Source of the DNA: JANQLU01 sp964434955
Lineage (GTDB): Bacteria; Planctomycetota; Planctomycetia; Pirellulales; Pirellulaceae
NCBI GenBank assembly: GCA_964434955.1
Contig: CAYSXI010000077.1
Location: forward strand, 1 to 22,370
Length of the DNA: 22,370 nt
Direction: 5' to 3'
This document shows positions 1 to 7,209 of the stretch, piece by piece. Every line of letters starts with the position of its first letter. Position 1 is the stretch's first letter. The position numbers and the translations under genes are program-made. Under the pieces are notes generated by a model, which was not told the DNA's origin, did not search any database, and worked only from the letters and a program-made list of their open reading frames with translations.

Positions 1-138
1 TCGAAGGCCGTTTACTTTGTCCTGGTGTTGGGTGGGATACTGACTGAACGCTTCACTCATCGAAACAAGGCAAATGGCAACCGCCATGGTTGCGACTGAA
101 GCATTTCGAAGCGTACTGCCCATCAAGAAGGACAACAT
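1..138 (-). CDS. Partial exported protein, N-terminal signal peptide only
   Basis: An open frame of 46 codons runs from an ATG at 138 off the left edge without a stop. The first 33 or so residues look like a signal peptide: a hydrophobic stretch (ASVATMAVAICLVSM) follows an N-terminus containing one Arg, and a likely cleavage region lies around SEAFS-Q. The visible mature part begins QYPTQHQDKVNGLR. The start at 138 is favoured because AAGGA lies 8 bases upstream. An in-frame ATG at 159 would add seven residues (MLTRKVK) and a more basic n-region, so it is a real alternative. The protein is therefore probably secreted or periplasmic. Its function cannot be read because the mature domain is outside the window. 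It is divergent from the capsule-type gene at 371. Confidence 0.6.
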   Translation of the reverse strand, partial: MLSFLMGSTLRNASVATMAVAICLVSMSEAFSQYPTQHQDKVNGLR

Positions 139-303
139 TTTGACTTTCCTTGTCAACATTTGCAGGGGGTAATCGATCAGCGCCGGGGAAGCGCCGACTT
201 CTCATCAAAGTCATCGGAACCGGCAAGGTTTAAACTTTCGTCAAATTTCAATTAATCGGAAAAATCACCACCAAAGCGCCCAATTTACCAGGACTGATTG
301 CTG

Positions 304-332
304 TTGAGTGAAACGGGGTAAAGCGCTATCTT
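304..332 (+). promoter_or_regulatory. Candidate sigma-70-type promoter for the KpsC/S-like gene
   Basis: TTGAGT at 304-309 and TATCTT at 327-332 are separated by 17 bases. Each hexamer matches four of six consensus positions. Transcription would begin near 339 and leave a leader of about 32 bases before the ATG at 371. The rest of 139-370 holds no gene I can support. A short inverted repeat, TTGAC-N7-GTCAA, lies near 140-156 over the start of the divergent partial gene. This is a motif match only; planctomycete promoters are often far from consensus. Confidence 0.3.
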
Positions 333-370
333 TTTGAGATCAGCACCCTGGTTCGTGGCTTGCTAGCCAA

Positions 371-1918
371 ATGCGGAATGCCTTAATTTATCGTTTTGAC
401 GCCTACCGGCAGGAATCTCTGCGCGGCTTCAAGGAACTGGAGGGCGAAGGCGATATTCGAGTTCGGCTTCACTTCACGGCCTTTGAAACGGATCCTGAAT
501 TTGAAGATGCGGAGTCCATTCCTCACGACTTCTATTTTCGTTTCGACGATTTCGACGAAGGCAAGGCGCGAATCGAAAAATACGCGGAATACGAATATCT
601 CTTTCCCGAGTTTCAGGAATTGTTGTCTCGGCATTATGTCGAAACCGGAGGCTATCGGACGCTTGCAAGCTATCGAAGCCTGTTTTCGGACCGAGACCTT
701 TTCTATCGGCTGATCAGTTTCTATTTGAATCGACTGGAAACCTACCAAATTGACTTGGTCGTGTTTGATGAGATTCCGCATTTTGGCGGTAGCTGGTTGT
801 GCTACAAAATTGCTCAATCACTCAACATTCAGTGCGTGCTATTTCTCCAGTCGGTTGTTCGTGAACGTTGCCTTTGCGTGGAAACGATTGAACAGCTTGG
901 TCACCTCGACGACCGCCCCGATCTTACCAACGAACCTCTCAACTTTGATTGGGAAGAACCGGATGTTGCCGGATGGTACATGAAACGCGATCAGCCAAAC
1001 GCAACCCAAGCCCGATTGGAAACCCTGACACAGGATATTTACTCTCATTGGTTCGAAGGCTTTACCGAGTTTCGAGAGATCATCGAAAACCATCCGGAAC
1101 ACAAGAAATTCGTTCGCGAATATTTGCTCGCGAAGTGGCTTCCGAACGGCGAGAAATACGAAAAGCGTTACCTTCAGCGTCTGGAACAGTTTTATAACGA
1201 ACGGCAACTGGATGTTATTCAAGCGGAACTGAATCAACTCAACCATGTCACCGGTCGGCTTCAGTCCATTGAGGCCAATGAAGGTTACATTGCGACCGTT
1301 GAGAACGAACCCGATTTCGAATCGGACTTCGCACTTTTCGCCCTTCATTATCAGCCCGAATTGACAACGCAGCCGCTGGGCGGTCGATTCGGAGACCAAA
1401 TCCGTGCGGTTGAAGAATTGGCTCGGATTCTGCCCGAGTCGATGACGCTTTTCGTTAAGGATCACCCGATGGATCAAGGAGTCGTTCGCGGCCGGGATTT
1501 TTATCGAAGACTCGCTCAGATTGATAATGTAAAGTTGATCCCAACGGAATTAAATTCGATCGCGCTGATCAAGAAAGCGAAATGGGTGGCCACGATTACC
1601 GGCTCCATGGGTTTGGAAGCAATCCTCCGCGGTGTCCCGGCAATTACCTTTGGGTATGCCTGGTACAACGGTTTGCCCGGCGTTTTTCGATTTGAAGACC
1701 TGGAGCTTGAAGCGATCTGCAATTGCGCCATTGATAAAGCGCAATTGAAATCAGAAATCGAAAATCGGGCGAGGAAACTGGCCAATGTCGTGGCCGAATG
1801 GGGATTGAAGGATGAACACCTTCCCGAATCATTCGATCCCGGCAAGAACGCCTGCGAATTCAAAAAGCTACTGCGAAATCTGTTAGCTCAAGATGTTCCG
1901 GCGCGTCGTTCCGCTTGA
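371..1918 (+). CDS. KpsC/KpsS-like capsule polysaccharide glycosyltransferase
   Basis: This 515-residue protein resembles the capsule-synthesis (KpsC/KpsS-type) glycosyltransferase group in its C-terminal half. Visible motifs are ALHYQPE near residues 324-330, VKDHP at 362-366, and TGSMGLEAILRGVPAITFG near 410-428, which corresponds to the nucleotide-sugar-binding end of the family. The N-terminal ~300 residues are rich in acidic and aromatic residues and not further recognised. No signal peptide or membrane segment is seen, so a cytoplasmic enzyme is likely. The start is the first ATG after an in-frame TGA at 335; no SD is visible. KpsC and KpsS transfer Kdo from CMP-Kdo. Because the neighbouring operon makes CMP-pseudaminate, this gene may encode the pseudaminyltransferase, which is inference. 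No KpsM/KpsT exporter is present in the window. It converges with the PIG-L gene across only 21 bases. Confidence 0.7.
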   Translation: MRNALIYRFDAYRQESLRGFKELEGEGDIRVRLHFTAFETDPEFEDAESIPHDFYFRFDDFDEGKARIEKYAEYEYLFPEFQELLSRHYVETGGYRTLASYRSLFSDRDLFYRLISFYLNRLETYQIDLVVFDEIPHFGGSWLCYKIAQSLNIQCVLFLQSVVRERCLCVETIEQLGHLDDRPDLTNEPLNFDWEEPDVAGWYMKRDQPNATQARLETLTQDIYSHWFEGFTEFREIIENHPEHKKFVREYLLAKWLPNGEKYEKRYLQRLEQFYNERQLDVIQAELNQLNHVTGRLQSIEANEGYIATVENEPDFESDFALFALHYQPELTTQPLGGRFGDQIRAVEELARILPESMTLFVKDHPMDQGVVRGRDFYRRLAQIDNVKLIPTELNSIALIKKAKWVATITGSMGLEAILRGVPAITFGYAWYNGLPGVFRFEDLELEAICNCAIDKAQLKSEIENRARKLANVVAEWGLKDEHLPESFDPGKNACEFKKLLRNLLAQDVPARRSA

Positions 1919-1939
1919 TCGCTGGTCCAATTGCCTGCG

Positions 1940-2662
1940 TCACCCGCCAGGCTTCCGGACTGTCGGACTTTCAATCATCCGTTCGATGAAGAACGCTTCG
2001 GCGCTTTCGAGACCCACCGAGGCACCTCGAAATTTTGACAAGTGGCAAACCGATTCGACACTTCGGGCGTGTGGCCATTCCCTCATTTCTTCGGAGTAAC
2101 ATTGCAACGCTTCCACTTTCTTTTCGAGCGTGCTGGAGATGTCGACAAAATAGTTTGGAGCAAATACGCGATCGGCCATGGCACCGGCCCAATGCGTACT
2201 TGATAGAACTTCAAAAGCCAGGATTTCCGACGGCTTTCCCTTCATTTGCGGTTGCGGTCGAAAACAAGTCAAAACGGCTTCACGCGCGATTCGATGATCA
2301 ACATTCAAGTCGCCCGCAAAGTGGGTATACACTCGATCGGGCAATTCACGACTCGTCATACACGACTCGATCGCCTGAACAATTTCCAGCAACGGAACGG
2401 AATCCATGGCATTGTCGGGAAAATTCAACTGATGCACTTCCGCAATCCCTAGGACTTGTGCTGCGCTTTCGAGAGCCTTCCTCCGAGAACCGACTTCGCG
2501 ATCGGAAGCAGTTTCTCGTGACCCAACGCCATCGGTCAAGCAAATCAGCGAAATACGATCGCCCAGTTCAGCGTGCTTGGCAATTGCCCCTCCACATCCC
2601 AACGCTTCGTCGTCGGAATGAGCGGCAACCACCAATATTTGTTTGGCCGGGTTTGTTTCCAT
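1940..2662 (-). CDS. PIG-L/LmbE-family N-deacetylase
   Basis: This 240-residue protein has the family signature AHSDDEALGCGG at residues 14-25, in which His15 and Asp18 are the expected zinc ligands. The second conserved block, HFAGDLNVDH, lies at residues 115-124 and ends in the third zinc His. FPDNAMD at 82-88 is also typical. The family removes acyl groups (usually acetyl) from amino sugars such as GlcNAc-PI, GlcNAc-malate or lincosamide precursors. It is the last gene of the minus-strand cluster and follows pseG after 105 bases. Context suggests it deacetylates a pseudaminic-acid intermediate or glycan residue so that another acyl group can be installed, but the substrate cannot be read from the sequence. 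The start is ATG, with AGAGG about 12 bases upstream. Confidence 0.85.
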   Translation of the reverse strand: METNPAKQILVVAAHSDDEALGCGGAIAKHAELGDRISLICLTDGVGSRETASDREVGSRRKALESAAQVLGIAEVHQLNFPDNAMDSVPLLEIVQAIESCMTSRELPDRVYTHFAGDLNVDHRIAREAVLTCFRPQPQMKGKPSEILAFEVLSSTHWAGAMADRVFAPNYFVDISSTLEKKVEALQCYSEEMREWPHARSVESVCHLSKFRGASVGLESAEAFFIERMIESPTVRKPGG

Positions 2663-2693
2663 GAAAAGAATTTACCTCTTTGCCCCAATCAAT

Positions 2694-2751
2694 TGAAGTC
2701 GAGACATTTGAGCGAGGTCATTCTGGCCTCCACTCAAATCAATCAACTTCA
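2694..2751 (-). other. Long imperfect hairpin in the pseG/PIG-L intergenic region
   Basis: Three nested complementary blocks fold on each other: TGAAGT (2694-2699) with ACTTCA (2746-2751), ATTTGAG (2706-2712) with CTCAAAT (2733-2739), and GAGG (2714-2717) with CCTC (2727-2730). The outer and middle stems are separated by symmetric six-base internal loops. No U-tract follows on the minus-strand transcript, so it is not an ordinary intrinsic terminator. It may act as an RNA processing or stability element within the operon transcript. The 105-base gap that holds it is unusually wide for this otherwise tightly packed cluster. Confidence 0.5.
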
Positions 2752-2755
2752 CATT

Positions 2756-2795
2756 CCAGCCAACAGCTCATCCAGCCAACAGGTCATCCAGCCAG
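2756..2795. repeat. Tandem 16-bp direct repeat over the pseG stop
   Basis: CCAGCCAACAGCTCAT at 2756-2771 is followed directly by the same unit with one mismatch at 2772-2787, then by eight matching bases of a third copy. The repeat spans the stop codon of pseG. Because 16 is not a multiple of three, the two copies are read in different frames; removing one copy would leave nearly the same C-terminus (WLDELLAGM instead of WLDDLLAG). It is probably a replication-slippage duplication. Confidence 0.8.
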
Positions 2796-3739
2796 CGACC
2801 GATTCGCGAAACGCCTTTTCCATCAATGGTCTGCCATCCGAGCCGGCACTTCTCGATCCGCGTCGAGTAGCTTCGATAAGCTTCGATGGCGTCGGCAAGG
2901 GACTTCAACGAATCCGGTGTGTCCCAACGGAGTCGTCCCTGCAAAAATCCGATATCCGCATAAAAATCCATATTTTGCTGCTGATCGTCGCCCACCAATA
3001 TCCCGATGGTCGGCACTCCGAGAAACGCAAGTTCATGTAACGTTTGGCCACAAGCCGATATCGCGATGTCGACGGAAGTCATCAAGTCTGACATTTCTTC
3101 GGCCGAAACCCGGCCATGCAAACGCGAACCCGTTCCGGCATCCAACTTGAACTGAGGATTCAACATCGGCGCAACAATCTCAAGTTCCAACGAACTTCCA
3201 ATCGCGTCCACCACTTTGGGCACCAAATTCCTGACGTCGTCTCCACCCAAGGTCAGCAATCCCCGCTTCAATTCTTTGGCAACTTGGAAGCGTCCTTTCG
3301 ATTGCAAAATGGCCGACCTCAAGATCACAAAGTCTTTCCCTCCCGCATGTGGGACCGCCGCCTTCATCGGTTTGAAATACGGGTTGGGGTTCAAGACTCC
3401 CGTGGCAGCGTAGTCAAGTCGCGAAAAATCGTCGATCACCGCGGTAGCCCGAAAGGCATCATTCAGAATCTCAAAATGGCCTGCTTCGGCGAGATAAGAA
3501 TCGATCAAGACTGCGTCAAAATCGCCACCCATTTTTGCGACCGCAGCGATGTCCGAGCGCCAATCAAAAGCCCGCACTCCGGGCCCGCTGATATTGAATG
3601 CCCCGTGGACGTCTACGAACATCTGAGATTGTGGCTCCGCTTCGACGCGACCAAGTTCCTCGAAGATTGCCTGGCAACGAGTCAGGTGCCCCATGCCGAT
3701 CGAGTCGCCGGCTTCCGTCAGAATCAGCCAACGCTTCAT
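2768..3739 (-). CDS. pseG: PseG-like UDP-amino-sugar hydrolase
   Basis: This 323-residue protein has the two-domain GT-B-like fold signature of PseG, which removes UDP from UDP-2,4-diacetamido-2,4,6-trideoxy-beta-L-altropyranose. The N-terminal motif IGMGHLTRC (residues 14-22) carries the expected catalytic His18. VIDDFSRLDY (101-110) and LLTLGGDDVRN (161-171) follow, and the C-terminal UDP-binding region is ISACGQTLHELAFLGVPTI (227-245), with DDQQQN at 251-256. Length is slightly above that of the Campylobacter enzyme. Its ATG overlaps the amidohydrolase stop as ATGA, so the two are probably translationally coupled. It supplies the free sugar for PseI. It lies far down the operon, separated from pseH by six genes. 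A legionaminic-type hydrolase (LegG) would look similar, but the inverting PseB domain upstream favours pseudaminate. Confidence 0.8.
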   Translation of the reverse strand: MKRWLILTEAGDSIGMGHLTRCQAIFEELGRVEAEPQSQMFVDVHGAFNISGPGVRAFDWRSDIAAVAKMGGDFDAVLIDSYLAEAGHFEILNDAFRATAVIDDFSRLDYAATGVLNPNPYFKPMKAAVPHAGGKDFVILRSAILQSKGRFQVAKELKRGLLTLGGDDVRNLVPKVVDAIGSSLELEIVAPMLNPQFKLDAGTGSRLHGRVSAEEMSDLMTSVDIAISACGQTLHELAFLGVPTIGILVGDDQQQNMDFYADIGFLQGRLRWDTPDSLKSLADAIEAYRSYSTRIEKCRLGWQTIDGKGVSRIGRWLDDLLAG

Positions 3740-4551
3740 CGCTTCAACAGCTCGGCACTATTGTGGAAAAACACTCGATCGATTTCTTTCGAGCTGAATC
3801 CGGACTTCTCAAAAAAACCGCTTGCAATTTCGATCGATTCTTCAATGCGGATGTAGGGAAAATCGCTTGCATAAAGAATTCGCTCGGCCCCAATTTTCTG
3901 GTAAACGAAGAGCAGGTCCTGTTCGATTCGCGAACCTCGGTAGTAAGGAAGTGTAAAAGACGTCTCCAGGAATACGTTGGGGGCCGCGTCGGCAATTAAC
4001 ATCGCCTCGATGCAGCGTGCACCGCCACTATGAAGAATGATGATCGGCGAATTTTTGATCCGATCGGCGACGGCACATACCAATCGCAGATTGTCCTGGC
4101 TGTACATCCCCAGCGTGCCGTAGCTGGCGTCAAAACAGAGCACGAGGCCTCGTTCGGCCGAGTATTCGGCCACCTTCAAGACACGCGAAAAATCATCGCT
4201 GGTAATCTTCTGCACGTAACTATGGAACTTGACGCATTGCACCCCGTGTTGCTGAAGCACATCGACATACTCGATGACATCGTCCCGACGAAAATCAACG
4301 AGGGCCGTCAAATGGCAATGGGTGAATTTTCGCGCCGACTCCAAAAATTCGAGGGATCCTGAATTGTCGAATAGCGATGTATTGAACAACATCAGGTTTG
4401 CCGAATCCAAAATTGACAGCTCGCTTTTGTAGTCCGAAATTGCCCGGCAAAGATCTTTGTCAGACATTTCCATTTCATTGACGGCAATCTGGTCAACCAG
4501 CCGATCCGCCCGCAATGGAAGGTGAACGTTGAAGTCAAATACTTTTCGCAT
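3736..4551 (-). CDS. Amidohydrolase-family (TIM-barrel) metal-dependent hydrolase
   Basis: This protein of 271 residues has the layout of amidohydrolase family 2. The N-terminal strand is VFDFNVHLP (residues 4-12), followed by KFHSYVQ near 148-154, ILHSGGARCIEA for the next metal His, and YASDFPY with the conserved Asp near the C-terminus. In the first motif (usually DxHxH) the first His is Asn8 and only His10 remains, so metal binding may be altered. The family includes decarboxylases, lactonases and amidases. ATG at 4551 is chosen over an adjacent TTG at 4554. It follows the methyltransferase by 14 bases and overlaps pseG by four. The substrate is unknown; its position among pse genes suggests work on a sugar substituent or its precursor. 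Confidence 0.7.
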   Translation of the reverse strand: MRKVFDFNVHLPLRADRLVDQIAVNEMEMSDKDLCRAISDYKSELSILDSANLMLFNTSLFDNSGSLEFLESARKFTHCHLTALVDFRRDDVIEYVDVLQQHGVQCVKFHSYVQKITSDDFSRVLKVAEYSAERGLVLCFDASYGTLGMYSQDNLRLVCAVADRIKNSPIIILHSGGARCIEAMLIADAAPNVFLETSFTLPYYRGSRIEQDLLFVYQKIGAERILYASDFPYIRIEESIEIASGFFEKSGFSSKEIDRVFFHNSAELLKR

Positions 4552-4565
4552 CAAGAATCAGGCAA

Positions 4566-5228
4566 TCATTTGTAGATAAACAGCATGAATTCCTTCTGAG
4601 GAATTGGCGCGAAATCATGGACCAGGGTCACATCGCTGGAAAGACTAAAAGCGAAATCCAACATCTGCGATGGAGAGTGATAAAAAACCGCCTCCTCGCG
4701 AGGATACTCGGGTGTCAAATGATCACTCAAGAAATCCACGACCAGACCATGTTTCACACACTCAAAAGCATTTCGAATGAGTCGACATGAATACTCATAG
4801 TTCTTGTTCGCGTCCTTCAAATTCCAGTTCAGAAGGCCGAGCATCACACCAAAATCGGCGACTGCCTTATGATCTTGAGATGCCCCGATGTCTCCGGCTT
4901 CAAAACTCACTCGTTGATCTTGGGCGAATCGTTTGCTCGCCTCTTCGAGAAATTCCGGAGTGATGTCCCAACCGAGATAGCTTCCGAAACTGACACCTTT
5001 TTCTTCGAGAAACGATGCGTAGTCGCCGAATCCGCAACCGATGTCCAGGATGGAACGCTCACTCAGGTCCATTCGCCCTCGAAGCGTGTTTTCAAAGCGA
5101 TAAAGCTGTTGCTCCGTGGAACCCCAGCCCAACGTCCGAATGTGTTTGCCCATTTCCTGAAATCGTCCACCGTAACGTGAACGAGCCGCGTCTGAGACTT
5201 CCGCGATTTCTTGGTCCGTGATGGCCAT
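4566..5228 (-). CDS. Class I SAM-dependent methyltransferase
   Basis: This 220-residue protein has a Rossmann-type SAM-binding motif I, ILDIGCGFGDYASFL, near residues 60-74. An acidic motif II region follows (YLGWDITPEFLEEASKRF) that probably contacts the ribose of SAM. FEAGDIGAS and FGVMLGLLNWNL match the later motifs. No membrane segment or extra domain is present. It lies six bases downstream of the RraA-like gene and 14 bases upstream of the amidohydrolase, so it is part of the same transcript. The methyl acceptor cannot be told; O- or N-methylation of a nonulosonate or of its acyl substituent fits the context. Methylated acyl groups on pseudaminate are known in Campylobacter flagellin. 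Confidence 0.8.
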   Translation of the reverse strand: MAITDQEIAEVSDAARSRYGGRFQEMGKHIRTLGWGSTEQQLYRFENTLRGRMDLSERSILDIGCGFGDYASFLEEKGVSFGSYLGWDITPEFLEEASKRFAQDQRVSFEAGDIGASQDHKAVADFGVMLGLLNWNLKDANKNYEYSCRLIRNAFECVKHGLVVDFLSDHLTPEYPREEAVFYHSPSQMLDFAFSLSSDVTLVHDFAPIPQKEFMLFIYK

Positions 5229-5234
5229 CGATGG

Positions 5235-5939
5235 CTACCTTTCGTATTCTTCAAGCCTTTTTAGCAGCACCTCGGGTAACAGGTCTCGCTCCTGGAGGTA
5301 TCGTTTTTGGCAAATGGTGTCGTAAGTCGACCATTTCAAGACATCCGTGCAGAAGTACCAGATGTCCTCCTGAAGTTCGATAAACTCCATGCGTCGACAA
5401 GTATCTTCATTGACCCGTTCCGAAGCGATCAGCGTTACCCCCGAGTCGTCACAGACAATGATGCTATCTTCAAAAATCTTGCGTCGTTCATTGACTGCAA
5501 ATTTCAGCTGCTCACTCTCATCAACTTCGCGATTGAAGCAGCCTAAGGGTGTGACACCCGTGAGCCAGATCGGGTAGTTTTCTTTTTTGAGACGATGGGC
5601 ATCTCGCACCATGCCATTAATGACCAGCGCGGCAATCCGTCGGTAAACAAACAGGTACTTCGAAACGATATCTCCAAGAACCGCGCGCTCTCCACAGTCG
5701 AAAGTGTCGACGTACAGGATCGCGCCTTCGGGCACATATTGAATCTGTTTATGCAACGGCCAATTACTTTCCGTATGCGTGTAGATATAGTGCACGTTCC
5801 CCACCGCATAGTGTCCTTCATTCAGGGCATACAGCCCCGGCTGAACACCTGTCTTCTGGAGGGCATCGGCAACTTCGACTGAAGAAATCCGGTTCCGCTG
5901 AAGCGTATCCATCAGCTGATTTCGGTACGCATTATCCAT
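5235..5939 (-). CDS. RraA/HMG-aldolase-like protein
   Basis: This 234-residue protein belongs to the RraA-like family (4-hydroxy-4-methyl-2-oxoglutarate/oxaloacetate aldolases and RNase E regulator RraA). The key stretch is AALVINGMVRDAHRL (residues 103-117), whose Arg112-Asp113 pair corresponds to the catalytic/metal-binding RD of the aldolases. YPIWLTGVTPLGC (122-134) matches the following family block, and AVLGDIVSKYLFVYRRI precedes it. An ATG at 5939 is preferred to a TTG at 5951, because AAAGG abuts the TTG but lies 12 bases before the ATG. With that start it overlaps the ATP-grasp stop by eight bases. Class II pyruvate aldolases of this family make or break 2-oxo acids, which would suit formation of a carboxylate building block. 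Involvement in RNA turnover is unlikely given the context. Confidence 0.75.
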   Translation of the reverse strand: MDNAYRNQLMDTLQRNRISSVEVADALQKTGVQPGLYALNEGHYAVGNVHYIYTHTESNWPLHKQIQYVPEGAILYVDTFDCGERAVLGDIVSKYLFVYRRIAALVINGMVRDAHRLKKENYPIWLTGVTPLGCFNREVDESEQLKFAVNERRKIFEDSIIVCDDSGVTLIASERVNEDTCRRMEFIELQEDIWYFCTDVLKWSTYDTICQKRYLQERDLLPEVLLKRLEEYER

Positions 5940-7209
5940 ATTGGGTCTCAACCTTTCCCGTTAACTCAAGCGGTTCCCAGCCGCACCCATTGATCCTGAT
6001 ATTACGAAGTAGATCTTCGGCTGTCGCCCGTAGCTGGCTCGGAGTTTGGGCCTTGTCATCCGAGAAAATCACGAACCCGTGCCGATGCGCATCACTTTTG
6101 ATCGGCTCAATCATATCGCCCATTTCGACAAGCAAACGACTTGCAATGACTTCTTCCCTTTCGCCCAACTCTTGCCAACCCTCGAGGCGATCAAGCTTGC
6201 CTTCGGGAAAGGAAATGAATTTCAGCAAAGTTGGTACGCGCTTCGGCGACTCGAAATAGGATCTGGATTCTCCCGCGACATCCGAAATAAGCTGCCCGAC
6301 TAAATCGACGCCGGATACCGCAGGTACGATCAACTGCGACGTAAAACATCCTCCACCTCGATTGGCCGATTCAATCAAGACGATCCGTTCTTCAGCCGTG
6401 ACCATATACTCGGAGTGCGTCATTCCGAAACCGTATCCGAGGCGTTGATTGACCACCTCGTTGATTGCCAAAGCCTTGTCGATGGTTGATTGGGCCATTT
6501 CGCCGGGGTAAATGATATCAACCGCCACCTGGTTGGTTGTTCCCGGCAGGAGGCCTTTGGTCGCCAAGGCCAATGATTTGCAGCCGACATCAGGAAAAAA
6601 ATACCCGTCGACCGTGATGTGCGTGCCAACAACGAACTCTTCGACCAGGACGGTTCGAGAATGGCTATGCGCCATCGCGTCAAGAAATGCATCGCTCAAT
6701 TGCTCGGCATCATCCACCCGATGGACGCCAAAGCTACCGCGATTATCCACGGGTTTCACAATCAACGGATACCCAACTTTCTCAGCCGCGGCGCGACAAC
6801 CTTCCAGATCGTGGCACATCTGAAATTCAGGAATATCGATTTGATGATTTCTCGACCATTCGCGCTGAATCAACTTGTTGGATGATATCTGCGCGGCCGT
6901 CATTGACGGTCCGGGCAAAGCCAATGCCGTCGCGACGAAGGCCTGGGCAAAATGCGAATAGTCGCACTGGTCCGAAACGACACAATCCGGGTGAACCGAC
7001 GTTGCGAAACGCAGGATGCTGTCCAGATCTCGCAAATCGCACAAGTGAATCGTCTGGAAGGAATTTGCCAATTCGTTCGCCCGTGCTTCACCTACGGCAC
7101 CTTGCTGGTGGACGCCATAGAGTCGCCAACCATGCTCAAACAATCGGTCAATCAAGGGCTGTTGTTCCCAACTAAGACCGATGACCAACGCACTCCTGTT
7201 TGTTGACAT
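5932..7209 (-). CDS. ATP-grasp carboxylate-amine/thiol ligase
   Basis: This 425-residue protein has an N-terminal Rossmann-like pre-ATP-grasp domain (SALVIGLSWEQQPLIDRLF), then the ATP-grasp fold. The latter shows SSNKLIQREW near 109-118, LIVKPVDNRGSFGV at 149-162 with the ATP-binding Lys, VLVEEFVVGTHITVDGYF near 187-204, HSEYMV near 265-270 and the metal-binding IESANRGGG near 279-287. Such enzymes activate a carboxylate as acyl phosphate and join it to an amine or thiol. The start at 7209 is supported by AAAGGA eight bases upstream, and it overlaps the end of pseI by 38 bases. The gene lies between pseI and the aldolase. It is a good candidate for attaching an amino acid or hydroxy acid to the amino sugar, but the substrate pair is inferred only from context. 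Confidence 0.85.
   Translation of the reverse strand: MSTNRSALVIGLSWEQQPLIDRLFEHGWRLYGVHQQGAVGEARANELANSFQTIHLCDLRDLDSILRFATSVHPDCVVSDQCDYSHFAQAFVATALALPGPSMTAAQISSNKLIQREWSRNHQIDIPEFQMCHDLEGCRAAAEKVGYPLIVKPVDNRGSFGVHRVDDAEQLSDAFLDAMAHSHSRTVLVEEFVVGTHITVDGYFFPDVGCKSLALATKGLLPGTTNQVAVDIIYPGEMAQSTIDKALAINEVVNQRLGYGFGMTHSEYMVTAEERIVLIESANRGGGCFTSQLIVPAVSGVDLVGQLISDVAGESRSYFESPKRVPTLLKFISFPEGKLDRLEGWQELGEREEVIASRLLVEMGDMIEPIKSDAHRHGFVIFSDDKAQTPSQLRATAEDLLRNIRINGCGWEPLELTGKVETQYG

Noticed and set aside
839..1477. A 212-codon minus-strand open frame
   Set aside because: It is antisense to the capsule-type glycosyltransferase, lacks family motifs, and its composition mirrors the real gene.
3116..3856. 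A 246-codon plus-strand open frame
   Set aside because: It is antisense to pseG and the end of the amidohydrolase, both of which have clear motifs.
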